Below, piece after piece: positions 1-7,042 of a stretch of DNA of 24,873 bases. Location of the stretch: the NCBI GenBank assembly GCA_040880205.1, contig JBBDIU010000080.1:1-24873 (forward strand), read 5' to 3'. Position 1 is the first letter of the stretch. Every line of letters starts with the position of its first letter. The stretch comes from WACF01 sp040880205 (GTDB taxonomy: Bacteria > Pseudomonadota > Gammaproteobacteria > Pseudomonadales > Cellvibrionaceae). Below the pieces are notes generated by a model, which worked only from the letters and a program-made list of their open reading frames with translations, made no database searches and had not been told where the DNA came from. The position numbers and the translations under genes were made by a program.

Positions 1-153
1 CAGGCCATGGGCTATACCGGTTCGGTGGATATCGATTCCATGCGCACCCAACCCCAATTTATGCGTGTCACCTCGGCGGGCATGGGCGAGTCCCATGTGC
101 ACGATGTGCAGATCACCAAGGAAGCGCCGAATTATCCGATAGTCGGAAGGTGA
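1..153 (+). CDS. guaB: IMP dehydrogenase, C-terminal end (partial)
   Basis: Frame 1 reads through from the window edge to a TGA at 151-153 and gives the last 50 residues of IMP dehydrogenase. The tail contains the family signature ESHVHDVQITKEAPNY, close to the ESHVHDVTITKESPNY end of E. coli GuaB. The enzyme oxidises IMP to XMP with NAD+, the step before GMP synthase, which is encoded next at 632. The 5' part lies outside the window. The ~480-base gap to guaA is longer than in a tight guaBA operon because repeat elements occupy it. Identification is from direct sequence recognition and is confident. Confidence 0.95.
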   Translation, partial: QAMGYTGSVDIDSMRTQPQFMRVTSAGMGESHVHDVQITKEAPNYPIVGR

Positions 154-202
154 TTTTTGGATTCATCGCTAAGAGGTGCGTCGAGTTGGGTGCACATGGC
201 CC

Positions 203-308
203 GTTCGGGGCTGGGGGGAGCATTTCGAAAACGCGGTGAATACATCCCTGTAGCTCCCTCGCTTCGTCCCTGAAGCGAGGGTTTCGAAATGCTCCCCCAG
301 CCCCGAAC
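203..308. repeat. Long-armed hairpin repeat, copy 1
   Basis: The outer arms at 203-230 and 282-308 are complementary except for one extra G in the left arm. Both arms end in the palindromic block TTTCGAAA. Inside lies a second perfect 10-bp stem, CCCTCGCTTC at 256-265 with GAAGCGAGGG at 272-281, around a GTCCCT loop. The segment 231-256 is shared, in inverted orientation, with the second element at 450-540. This is a non-coding REP- or MITE-like intergenic repeat. No function is evident, although transcripts of guaBA would form a very stable structure here. Confidence 0.8.
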
Positions 309-449
309 TCGTACCGTGGTGGATTCTAAGTTTCGTAATAATCTCAACGGGCCGGATGGCTCAGTTGTTATTTGAACTCAGTGGCAGCCCCGGAATACGG
401 CTTTTCGAAGGGTAAAAACTCTGAATTCACCAGAGATGTGAGTTTGGCG

Positions 450-540
450 TTGGGGGAGGGGTTTCGAAACCGTCGCTTCAGGGATGAAGCGCCGGAGCTA
501 CAAGGACGTATTCATCGCGTTTTCGAAACTCCTCCCCCAA
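450..540. repeat. Long-armed hairpin repeat, copy 2 (inverted)
   Basis: The arms at 450-469 and 521-540 are complementary over 20 bp with one position that could form a G-U pair. They again end in TTTCGAAA. The internal stem is CGCTTC at 474-479 with GAAGCG at 486-491 around an AGGGAT loop. The stretch 492-518 is close to the reverse complement of 231-256 in copy 1, so the two elements are the same family placed head to head. Confidence 0.8.
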
Positions 541-567
541 TGGCAAACGGATCGAAGCCACGTACTC

Positions 568-577
568 NNNNNNNNNN
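568..577. other. Assembly gap (ten Ns)
   Basis: Ten consecutive Ns are flanked on both sides by the same heptamer CGTACTC, at 561-567 and 578-584. A short identical flank is typical of two contigs joined by a scaffolder where the ends really overlap. The true gap may be zero or negative in length, or a repeat may have collapsed here. Confidence 0.9.
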
Positions 578-631
578 CGTACTCTGCTTCAACATCCCAC
601 CAAGTTTTCCCACACAGGTAATCGTCTCCAC

Positions 632-2215
632 ATGACCCAAGACATCCACAACCACCGCATCCTCATTCTCGATTTCGGTTCCCAATACACTCAGCTTATC
701 GCTCGCCGAGTGCGAGAAATCGGGGTTTACTCCGAGATTCGCGCCTTTGACATGAGCAATGAGGAAATCCGGGAATACCATCCGAAGGGGATTATCCTCG
801 CGGGTGGTCCCGAATCCGTTACGGCCGGTGAGGCCGCCTCACCGCGTGCGCCGGCAATTGTATTTAGTCTGGGTGTGCCGGTACTGGGAATCTGCTATGG
901 CATGCACACCATGGCCGAACAATTGGGAGGCCAGGTGCAAGGGACCAGCAAGCAGGAATTTGGCTATCAGCAAGTCACCGTGGAAGCGGAAACGGCGCTG
1001 TTCAAGGATATCAAGGACCACGTGGACCATGCCGGCAAGGCGCTATTGGACGTGTGGATGAGCCACGGCGACAAGGTAACTCAACTGCCACAAGGCTTTG
1101 CGCTCACGGCTTCCACGGAAAACTGTCCCATCGCCGCCATGAGCTGCGAGGCCAAGCGGTTTTACGGTGTGCAGTTCCATCCCGAAGTCACCCACACTAT
1201 TCAGGGCAAACGTATTTACGAGCATTTTGTATTGGACATTTGCGGTTGCGAGGCCACCTGGACCGCCGCCAATATTGCGGACGATGCGATCCAAGCGGTT
1301 CGCGAACAAGTGGGCACGGACAAGGTCCTGCTGGGCCTGTCGGGCGGGGTGGATTCCTCGGTGGTGGCGGCGCTGTTGCACAAGGCTATCGGTGATCAAC
1401 TAACTTGCGTGTTCGTCGACAACGGTCTGCTGCGCAAGGACGAGGGCGATCAGGTGATGGACATGTTCGCCAAGCACATGGGGGTAAAAGTTATTCGCGC
1501 GGACGCCGAAAAGCAGTTCCTCGATAACCTGGCCGGAGTGGCCGACCCGGAAGCCAAGCGCAAGGTTATCGGCAACACCTTCATTGATGTATTCGACAGC
1601 GCGGCGCACGACTTAAAAGACGTGAAATGGCTGGCCCAAGGAACCATCTATCCCGACGTTATCGAATCCGCCGCCGCGAAAACCGGCAAGGCACACGTGA
1701 TTAAGTCACACCACAATGTGGGTGGCTTACCGGAGGAAATGAATCTAAAGCTGGTGGAACCGCTGCGGGAATTGTTCAAGGACGAAGTGCGCGAGATTGG
1801 ACTGGAACTGGGGCTGCCCTACGACATGGTCTACCGCCATCCATTTCCTGGCCCCGGCTTGGGCGTCAGAATCCTCGGCGAAGTTAAAAAAGAATATGCC
1901 GACATCCTCCGCGAGGCCGACGCCATCTTCCTGGAAGAGCTCAGAAAAGCGGATTGGTATCACAAAACAAGTCAGGCCTTTGCCGTTTTTATTCCGGAAA
2001 AATCCGTGGGCGTGGTGGGCGATGGCCGCCGCTACGAATGGGTCATCGCCCTGCGCGCCGTGGAAACCGTGGACTTCATGACTGCCCGCTGGGCGCACCT
2101 GCCCTACGAACTGCTGGAGCGGGTTTCCAACCGTATTATCAATGAAATTGCGGGGGTGTCGCGGGTGACTTATGACATCTCCAGCAAGCCACCCGCGACC
2201 ATTGAGTGGGAGTGA
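632..2215 (+). CDS. guaA: GMP synthase (glutamine-hydrolysing)
   Basis: The enzyme converts XMP to GMP using ATP and glutamine in the last step of guanine nucleotide synthesis in the cytoplasm. At 527 residues it has the usual length. The N-terminal class I amidotransferase domain shows the nucleophile in GICYGMH (Cys88) and the His183/Glu185 pair in FHPEVTH. The ATP pyrophosphatase domain carries the PP-loop SGGVDS at 237-242, and the C-terminal dimerisation domain ends in TIEWE. The start is ATG at 632; only a weak AGG lies upstream. The 3' end is the probable insertion point of the island that follows, because a second copy of the last ~265 bp lies at 11818-12082. The gene here is complete and looks functional. 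Confidence 0.97.
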   Translation: MTQDIHNHRILILDFGSQYTQLIARRVREIGVYSEIRAFDMSNEEIREYHPKGIILAGGPESVTAGEAASPRAPAIVFSLGVPVLGICYGMHTMAEQLGGQVQGTSKQEFGYQQVTVEAETALFKDIKDHVDHAGKALLDVWMSHGDKVTQLPQGFALTASTENCPIAAMSCEAKRFYGVQFHPEVTHTIQGKRIYEHFVLDICGCEATWTAANIADDAIQAVREQVGTDKVLLGLSGGVDSSVVAALLHKAIGDQLTCVFVDNGLLRKDEGDQVMDMFAKHMGVKVIRADAEKQFLDNLAGVADPEAKRKVIGNTFIDVFDSAAHDLKDVKWLAQGTIYPDVIESAAAKTGKAHVIKSHHNVGGLPEEMNLKLVEPLRELFKDEVREIGLELGLPYDMVYRHPFPGPGLGVRILGEVKKEYADILREADAIFLEELRKADWYHKTSQAFAVFIPEKSVGVVGDGRRYEWVIALRAVETVDFMTARWAHLPYELLERVSNRIINEIAGVSRVTYDISSKPPATIEWE

Positions 2216-2240
2216 AAAAACAATGCAAAATGCGCCACTC

Positions 2241-2274
2241 ACCATTCGGGTTGTCAATTGACAACCCGAATGGT
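2241..2274. repeat. Perfect 34-bp palindrome after guaA
   Basis: The arm ACCATTCGGGTTGTCAA is followed directly by its exact reverse complement, with no loop. It lies 25 bases after the guaA stop and 23 bases before the next start codon. It lacks a downstream T-run, so it is a poor intrinsic terminator on the plus strand. A regulator operator for the following HicA-like/HTH pair, or a site linked to island integration, are alternatives. Confidence 0.7.
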
Positions 2275-2297
2275 AAAGCCGATACTGGAGACATCGC

Positions 2298-2591
2298 ATG
2301 GCTCGCCCAGCACACCCGAAAAAGGATGTTGAAAAAGCCCTCAGGCACGCGGAAGAGCAGGGCTGGCGAGTGGAGGTGGGTGGCAGTCACGCGTGGGGCA
2401 GGATTTACTGCCCATACACCGATGAGGAGTGCCGGTGTGGTGAATTCTGCATCACCAGTGTGTGGAGCACGCCGAGAAATCCCGGTAGCCATGCCCGGGC
2501 GTTGCGCAGGGTGGTGACAAATGCTCCATACATAAGCGCCGGAACGAGACGGAGTCCGAGGATTGACCTATGGAATACATTTTCACTCTGA
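2298..2591 (+). CDS. HicA-like small protein, putative toxin
   Basis: This 97-residue protein is one I recognise only as a conserved hypothetical family. Near the N terminus it has a lysine-rich helix, then GWRVEVGGSHAWGR. That recalls the HicA toxin pattern of a GW followed by G-S-H, where the His is catalytic in that family. A cluster of four cysteines follows (CPYTDEECRCGEFC), then a basic HARALRRVV segment. ATG at 2298 has a GGAG eight bases upstream. The stop overlaps the start of the HTH protein at 2570 by 22 bases, as in translationally coupled toxin-antitoxin pairs. The toxin role is inference; a HicA-fold RNA-binding protein with another job is possible. Confidence 0.6.
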   Translation: MARPAHPKKDVEKALRHAEEQGWRVEVGGSHAWGRIYCPYTDEECRCGEFCITSVWSTPRNPGSHARALRRVVTNAPYISAGTRRSPRIDLWNTFSL

Positions 2592-3094
2592 AATACCAAT
2601 TGGCTGAACACGACAGTGACCTGGATGCCCTGGTGGAGCGCCTGGGAGCGGCCGGATGTGATGACGCTCTGGTTGGCGTGGGGCAGCTTGGCCGCCTTGC
2701 GTTGGAATTCTCCCGCGAGGCCGATAGTGCCGAGGAAGCGGTCCGCACCGCCTTGGTCGATGTCAAACAGGCGATACCCTCGGCACGGTTGATTGAGGCC
2801 TCCCCGGATCTTGTCGGCCTGACGGATGTTGCGGACATCGTGGGAATTTCCCGCCAGGCGATGCGCAAGCTCATGCTCGCTCACCGGACGACATTTCCCA
2901 TGCCGGTGCACGAAGGCAGTGCCTCGATCTGGCATTTGGCGGAAGTGCTTGACTGGCTCAAGACACGAAGTGGCTACCAGTTTGATACTGGCGTGCTGGA
3001 GGCGGCGAGAGCCGCGCTGGAAGTGAATATCGCCAAGGAGGCAAGTCGCCATCCGGTGAGAGACCACGGTGATATGGAGCTGCTGACCGCATAA
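2570..3094 (+). CDS. HTH (AlpA/MerR-like) DNA-binding protein, putative antitoxin/regulator
   Basis: The protein has 174 residues. The first ~75 form an unassigned alpha/beta domain. Residues ~103-150 form a winged helix-turn-helix of the AlpA/MerR type: LTDVADIVGISRQAMRKLM, then FPMPVHEGSASIWHLAEVLDWL, where the aromatic-x3-E-V-x2-W-L pattern is typical. The start overlaps the preceding HicA-like gene by 22 bases and has a GAGG site upstream. The pairing suggests this protein neutralises or represses its neighbour. The DNA-binding part is well supported; the antitoxin role is inferred from the overlap alone. Confidence 0.7.
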   Translation: MEYIFTLKYQLAEHDSDLDALVERLGAAGCDDALVGVGQLGRLALEFSREADSAEEAVRTALVDVKQAIPSARLIEASPDLVGLTDVADIVGISRQAMRKLMLAHRTTFPMPVHEGSASIWHLAEVLDWLKTRSGYQFDTGVLEAARAALEVNIAKEASRHPVRDHGDMELLTA

Positions 3095-3148
3095 CCAACG
3101 GTCGGTTGTTGTGGGAACGTACCGGGTGAGAAATGCGTTTGCCTGACG

Positions 3149-3334
3149 TCAGGTCCCGAAGCGGGGGTTACTTTTTCTAATCTGGATTCCCGTTTGCGCT
3201 TCGATCCAGGTTTCCACTTCCTCCAGGTCCCACACGACACAGCGAGGTGTCAGATTGAAGCGCCGCCGGAAGTCCCTGATGGACTTGAACGTAGGTAGAC
3301 GAGTGGTTGGAATTATGTATTCATCGTGATACAT
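3149..3334 (-). CDS. Small AlpA-like DNA-binding protein (possibly truncated)
   Basis: The minus-strand frame encodes 61 residues. The segment LTPRCVVWDLEEVETWIEAQ matches the second half of AlpA-family regulators, in which W-x3-E-V-x2-W-I closes the DNA-binding domain. AlpA-type proteins are common in phage and island regulation, often next to integrase genes. It is divergent from hipB, and its start codon lies inside the inverted repeat proposed as the HipB operator. The recognition helix region is shorter than usual, so it may be a decayed remnant. Start choice is uncertain and function in this context is unknown. Confidence 0.5.
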   Translation of the reverse strand: MYHDEYIIPTTRLPTFKSIRDFRRRFNLTPRCVVWDLEEVETWIEAQTGIQIRKSNPRFGT

Positions 3335-3335
3335 T
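3307..3335 (+). promoter_or_regulatory. Candidate hipBA promoter
   Basis: TTGGAA at 3307-3312 and TACATT at 3330-3335 are separated by 17 bases and sit 33 bases before the hipB start. The match to sigma-70 consensus is moderate. The -10 box lies inside the right arm of the inverted repeat 3313-3336, which fits autorepression. Confidence 0.4.
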
Positions 3336-3336
3336 A
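3313..3336. promoter_or_regulatory. Candidate HipB operator
   Basis: TTATGTAT at 3313-3320 and ATACATTA at 3329-3336 form an inverted repeat (7 of 8 positions, inner TGTAT/ATACA perfect) with an 8-base spacer. The known E. coli HipB operator has the same geometry, TATCC-N8-GGATA, with different arm bases. The site lies between the divergent AlpA-like gene and hipB and covers the proposed -10 box. Confidence 0.5.
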
Positions 3337-3367
3337 ATACCGCTTAAAGCTATTTGAAGATAACGCT

Positions 3368-3703
3368 ATGCCCACCCCTCATCACCCGTCCGCCGCCGTC
3401 AAGCGCGTACTGCGCAAATTGGGTACAGATATCCGGGAAGCGCGGCAGAGGCGTCGGTTAACGATGGCAGTGGTCGCGGACCGTGCGTTTACCAGTCGGG
3501 CGACGCTTCAGCGGGTCGAATCCGGTGATCCCGGCGTGAGCATTGGTATCTACGCCGCCGTTTTACAGGCCTTGGGTCTGCTCAAGGGGCTCGATCAGCT
3601 TGCTGACCCCGCTCAGGATGAAGTCGGGCAAGCCCTCTCTTCAGCAGAGTTGCCCAAGCGTGTCCGTATGCCCAGTGCGACAAGGAAACGGTCTCATGAC
3701 TGA
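3368..3703 (+). CDS. hipB: HipB-type XRE antitoxin
   Basis: The protein has 111 residues with an XRE-type helix-turn-helix at about residues 17-75. The core is IREARQRRRLTMAVVADRA followed by SRATLQRVESGDPGVSIG, the usual HTH_XRE pattern of a second recognition helix and E-x-G-D. In HipBA systems this protein binds and inactivates the HipA kinase and represses the operon. ATG at 3368 lies just after the candidate operator. Its stop overlaps the hipA start by eight bases (3696-3703). The length is somewhat greater than E. coli HipB and the C-terminal tail is basic. Family assignment is strong given the neighbour. Confidence 0.85.
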   Translation: MPTPHHPSAAVKRVLRKLGTDIREARQRRRLTMAVVADRAFTSRATLQRVESGDPGVSIGIYAAVLQALGLLKGLDQLADPAQDEVGQALSSAELPKRVRMPSATRKRSHD

Positions 3704-4943
3704 TGTCGAAGTCCACATTGATCTGGAAGGGCAAGTGCGTCGATTGGGGTTGTTGCGTCGGCAAATGTCACGACGGAACAAGACCGTTACCTTTGAATAC
3801 GATCCGGCCTGGCTTGAGGATGCACACCGGTTTTCAATCGAACCGGCACTGACCTTGACGGCAGGAACGTTTCCGCCACAGGGGGGACAGGCCATATTCG
3901 GTTCGATAGGCGACTCTGCACCGGATACTTGGGGCCGGCGCTTGATGCAACGTGCTGAGCGGCGTCTGGCGGAGAAGGAAGGACGGCAGGTGCGCACCTT
4001 GGGGGAATTACATTACCTGCTTGGTGTGGCGGACGAAACCCGGCTCGGTGCACTGCGTTTTCGTTGGAGTGGCGAGGAGGCATTCCAGGCGCCGGTACGC
4101 GAGGGCGTTCCGCCACTGGTTGAACTCGGCCGCCTGCTGCATATCACCGAACGTATCAATCGTGACGAGGAAACGGACGAAGATTTTCGGCTGATTTTTG
4201 CGCCGGGTTCGTCGCTGGGTGGTGCCCGGCCCAAGGCGTCTGTGATCGACCAGCACGGTCATTTGTCGATTGCCAAATTTCCCAAAGAAGCGGATGACTA
4301 CAGTATTGAAACCTGGGAAGAGATTGCACTCAGGCTGGCTGAGCGGGCGGGTATTGAGACACCAGAGCATCAATTGGTACAGGTTGCCGGAAAAGCGGTA
4401 CTGTTGTCGCGTCGTTTCGATCGCGTCAATGGATGGCGCGTTCCCTTTCTGTCCGCTATGTCAATGACGGGATCAAAGGATGGAGAACGTGGTAGCTACC
4501 CCGAACTGGTTGATGCCCTGACAGCGCATGGAGTGCAAGCCAAAATGGATGCGGCACAGCTTTATCGTCGCGTGGCCTTCAATGTACTGGTGTCCAATGT
4601 TGACGATCATTTGCGCAACCATGGCTTTCTATGGGCAGGGCAGGGTGGCTGGGTGTTGTCGCCAGCTTACGACTTGAATCCGACGCCAGTGGATGTGAAA
4701 GCGCGCATCCTGACTACTAATATCGATCTAAACGAAGGCACTTGTTCGGTAGATCTATTGGAGGGAGCGTCAGAGTACTTCGGCTTAAGCTTGAAGTCAG
4801 CGCGAGTTGTTATCCGCGAGGTAGCCGGAGCCACACGCACCTGGCGGTCGGTGGCTGAAACAGTGGGTGCCCGGCGTGCAGAGATCGCTCGGATGTCCAG
4901 TGCTTTTGAACACGAAGATTTAAAAATGGCGTTGCAGCTATAG
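3696..4943 (+). CDS. hipA: HipA-type Ser/Thr kinase toxin
   Basis: The protein is 415 residues if translation starts at ATG 3696, within the hipB stop. A longer upstream frame exists but would read backwards through hipB in another frame and is rejected. HipA kinases phosphorylate translation factors such as glutamyl-tRNA synthetase and induce dormancy. Visible motifs are the Gly/Ser-rich loop GSSLGGARPKA at 171-181, corresponding to the ATP and activation loop; VDDHLRNHG with catalytic Asp303 and Asn308; and the metal-binding SPAYDLNP with Asp326. The N-terminal subdomain is present, so the toxin looks intact. Its substrate cannot be told from sequence. Together with hipB it may stabilise the island. 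Confidence 0.9.
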   Translation: MTDVEVHIDLEGQVRRLGLLRRQMSRRNKTVTFEYDPAWLEDAHRFSIEPALTLTAGTFPPQGGQAIFGSIGDSAPDTWGRRLMQRAERRLAEKEGRQVRTLGELHYLLGVADETRLGALRFRWSGEEAFQAPVREGVPPLVELGRLLHITERINRDEETDEDFRLIFAPGSSLGGARPKASVIDQHGHLSIAKFPKEADDYSIETWEEIALRLAERAGIETPEHQLVQVAGKAVLLSRRFDRVNGWRVPFLSAMSMTGSKDGERGSYPELVDALTAHGVQAKMDAAQLYRRVAFNVLVSNVDDHLRNHGFLWAGQGGWVLSPAYDLNPTPVDVKARILTTNIDLNEGTCSVDLLEGASEYFGLSLKSARVVIREVAGATRTWRSVAETVGARRAEIARMSSAFEHEDLKMALQL

Positions 4944-5077
4944 CAGGCTATGCAGCCGGAATAACGAAGACGTGCAGAGCTGTTTATACTGCCGTAGTTT
5001 CAATGTAAAGCGATATAAATAGGACATCGAATTCGGGTATAAAGCCATTACTTCAAACCGCGCCAATGGCAACCGGA

Positions 5078-5106
5078 TTGACCTCGCCATCCCTAAAATA
5101 TATGAT
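5078..5106 (+). promoter_or_regulatory. ars operon promoter
   Basis: TTGACC at 5078-5083 and TATGAT at 5101-5106 are separated by exactly 17 bases, a good sigma-70 match. Transcription would start near 5113, about 58 bases before arsC. The -10 box overlaps the ArsR operator candidate. Confidence 0.7.
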
Positions 5107-5119
5107 TATCCGCATATAT
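5098..5119. promoter_or_regulatory. Candidate ArsR operator
   Basis: ATATATG at 5098-5104 and CATATAT at 5113-5119 form a perfect 7-bp inverted repeat with an 8-base spacer. It covers the -10 box and probable start site of the ars promoter, which is where ArsR/SmtB repressors usually bind. The A/T-rich dyad is of the general kind seen for ArsR, but assignment is by position. Confidence 0.6.
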
Positions 5120-5170
5120 GTAAATCGGGTACTAACTAAAAGGCCCCGGGCAGTTTCTACGAGGTCAGTT

Positions 5171-5611
5171 ATGAAAAGCCGTGTCCTGTTTATCTGTACG
5201 GGCAATTCCGCCCGCTCGCAAATGGCGGAAGGTCTGCTGCGTCATATGGCGGATGGGTTGTTTGATGTCTACAGTGCTGGCACCCAGCCCCGGGGATTGC
5301 ATCCGTTGGCGGTGGAAGTGATGAGGTTGCAGGGCATGGATATTTCCCACCAGCAAAGCACGCCATTGCAGACCTATCAGAATGATAGCTTCGATTACGT
5401 CATCACCCTGTGCCACCGCGCGCATGAGGCCTGCCCCAGCGTCAAAGGCCGGTTTGACACCATTCATTGGGCGGTGGATGACCCGGCCGCCGGCAACCGC
5501 CTCCTGGATTTTCAACTGGCGCTCAAAGAGCTCAAGACGCGTCTCGCGTATTTGGTGATCATTGAGGAAAAGCGTCGCACATCCAAACGGAGTGCCCCCC
5601 ATGAAAGGTGA
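5171..5611 (+). CDS. arsC: Arsenate reductase, thioredoxin-coupled (LMW-PTP fold)
   Basis: The enzyme reduces arsenate to arsenite for export. The 146-residue protein (ATG 5171, GAGG upstream) has the phosphatase loop CTGNSAR starting at Cys9. Further on it has Cys81 and Cys88 in LCHRAHEACP and an Asp-Pro at 104-105. The seven-residue cysteine spacing matches the Cys82/Cys89 pair of the staphylococcal thioredoxin-coupled enzyme, so the full Cys triad of that mechanism is present. An upstream in-frame ATG at 5066 would place coding sequence across the promoter and is rejected. The stop overlaps arsR by 11 bases. This copy looks functional, unlike the fragment at 10284. Confidence 0.9.
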   Translation: MKSRVLFICTGNSARSQMAEGLLRHMADGLFDVYSAGTQPRGLHPLAVEVMRLQGMDISHQQSTPLQTYQNDSFDYVITLCHRAHEACPSVKGRFDTIHWAVDDPAAGNRLLDFQLALKELKTRLAYLVIIEEKRRTSKRSAPHER

Positions 5612-5948
5612 GCAATTTTTCAAATGCCTGGGAAACGAGACCCGGCTGCGCTGCGTTATGTTGTTGCTGGCCCGGGATGAGCTTTGTGTCTGCGATATCG
5701 CCGATTCCCTGGGCGTGTCACAACCCATGATTTCCCGCCATCTGGCTCAATTGCGCGCTTGTAATCTGGTGAGCGATCACCGGGAGGGGCAATGGGTGTA
5801 CTACAGACTTCATGTCGACTTGGCGCCGTGGCAGCGCGGTGTACTCGCTACCGCCCAGGAAGGCCTTGGGGCAGAGACGCCTTACAAGGAAGATCTGTCC
5901 CGCCTTCGGGATATTGAGCGGCACAAACAAGACAGTGATTGTCGCTAG
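5601..5948 (+). CDS. arsR: ArsR-family arsenite-responsive repressor
   Basis: The 115-residue winged-helix repressor starts at ATG 5601, inside the end of arsC. The metal site ELCVCDIAD (Cys29, Cys31) corresponds to the ELCVCDL motif of E. coli-type ArsR, in which As(III) binding to these cysteines releases DNA. The recognition helix is SQPMISRHLAQLR at 40-52, followed by the wing VYYRL. It is second in the operon, so the repressor is co-expressed with arsC and would autoregulate from the operator at 5098-5119. An earlier in-frame start at 5562 lies within arsC and lacks a better ribosome site. Confidence 0.92.
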   Translation: MKGEQFFKCLGNETRLRCVMLLLARDELCVCDIADSLGVSQPMISRHLAQLRACNLVSDHREGQWVYYRLHVDLAPWQRGVLATAQEGLGAETPYKEDLSRLRDIERHKQDSDCR

Positions 5949-6023
5949 ACCACTGGGTCCTGCCTGCGCTGCAAACCCCCAATTAACGTTCGCCTTTATC
6001 ACCCCTGCATTCTGGAGTTGGTT

Positions 6024-7040
6024 ATGAGTATCAAAATTGGCATCAACGGATTTGGCCGCATGGGGCGGCTGGCATTGCGCGCCGCCTGGGATTGGCCCGA
6101 AGTCGAGTTTGTCCATATCAATGACCCCGGCGGGGATGCGGCCACCCTGGCGCATTTATTGACGTTTGATTCGGTCCACGGCCGTTGGTGCTATGAGGCT
6201 ACCGCTGAGGACGATGCCATTGTGGTGGACGGACAGCGTATTGCCACCAGCCGCAACAGCCGCATTGAGGACACCGATTGGTCGGGCTGCGATCTGGTGA
6301 TCGAGGCCAGTGGCAAGATGAAAAAAGTCGAGGTACTTAACGCTTATCTGGCTCAGGGTGTTAAGCGGGTGGTGGTGACCGCGCCGGTGAAAGAGCCGGG
6401 CGTATTGAACGTGGTGATGGGCGTGAATGATCACTTGTATGATCCGCGAACTCACAATATTGTTACCGCCGCCTCCTGCACCACCAATTGCCTGGCGCCG
6501 GTGGTTAAGGTGATTCATGAACACCTTGGCATCCGCCACGGCAGCATGACCACCATCCACGATCTGACCAACACCCAGACCATACTCGATGCGCCCCACA
6601 AGGATCTCCGGCGAGCCCGTGCCTGTGGCATGAGTTTGATTCCCACCACCACCGGTTCGGCCACCGCTATTACCGAGATATTTCCGGAGCTTAAGGGCCG
6701 GCTCAACGGCCACGCAGTGCGGGTGCCTCTGGCCAACGCCTCGCTGACCGATTGTGTGTTCGAGGTGGAGAAACCGACCACGGTCGGGGCCGTCAATCAG
6801 TTATTGAAAGCTGCCGCCGAGTCCGGCCCACTCAAAGACATACTGGGTTACGAGGAACGGCCGCTGGTGTCCATCGATTACAAAACCGACCCGCGCTCCA
6901 GCATTATCGATGCGCCCTTCACCATGGTGGTCAACGACACTCAGGTAAAAATCTACGCCTGGTATGACAACGAGTGGGGCTACGCCAATCGTACCGCCGA
7001 GTTGGCGTTAAAAGTCGGACGATTAGATCAGAGCGCATAA
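6024..7040 (+). CDS. gapdh: ars-operon glyceraldehyde-3-phosphate dehydrogenase
   Basis: The 338-residue GAPDH has the Rossmann motif INGFGRMGR, the catalytic SCTTNC with Cys152, and His179 in the TTIHD segment. It is followed two bases later by arsJ. In arsJ operons the GAPDH uses arsenate in place of phosphate to make 1-arseno-3-phosphoglycerate, which ArsJ exports. The paired position strongly suggests that role rather than glycolysis. ATG at 6024 has CTGGAG upstream and is preferred over the TTG at 6018. Seventy-five bases separate it from arsR, with no clear second promoter. Confidence 0.93.
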   Translation: MSIKIGINGFGRMGRLALRAAWDWPEVEFVHINDPGGDAATLAHLLTFDSVHGRWCYEATAEDDAIVVDGQRIATSRNSRIEDTDWSGCDLVIEASGKMKKVEVLNAYLAQGVKRVVVTAPVKEPGVLNVVMGVNDHLYDPRTHNIVTAASCTTNCLAPVVKVIHEHLGIRHGSMTTIHDLTNTQTILDAPHKDLRRARACGMSLIPTTTGSATAITEIFPELKGRLNGHAVRVPLANASLTDCVFEVEKPTTVGAVNQLLKAAAESGPLKDILGYEERPLVSIDYKTDPRSSIIDAPFTMVVNDTQVKIYAWYDNEWGYANRTAELALKVGRLDQSA

Positions 7041-7042
7041 CC

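Larger units (their letters stand above)
154..631. other. guaB-guaA intergenic region without a gene
   Basis: This 478-base stretch holds the two inverted hairpin repeats and the N gap. I see no credible protein. Short open frames crossing it run through the repeats and lack ribosome sites and recognisable residues. No clear guaA promoter is visible before the start codon at 632. Confidence 0.7.

Noticed and set aside
1745..2299. Long minus-strand open frame of 184 codons opposite the guaA 3' end
   Set aside because: It is a shadow of guaA in the complementary frame, with no recognisable domain or ribosome site.
3543..3695. N-terminal extension of HipA upstream of 3696
   Set aside because: It overlaps hipB in another frame and does not resemble HipA; the ATG at 3696 overlaps the hipB stop as usual for coupled genes.
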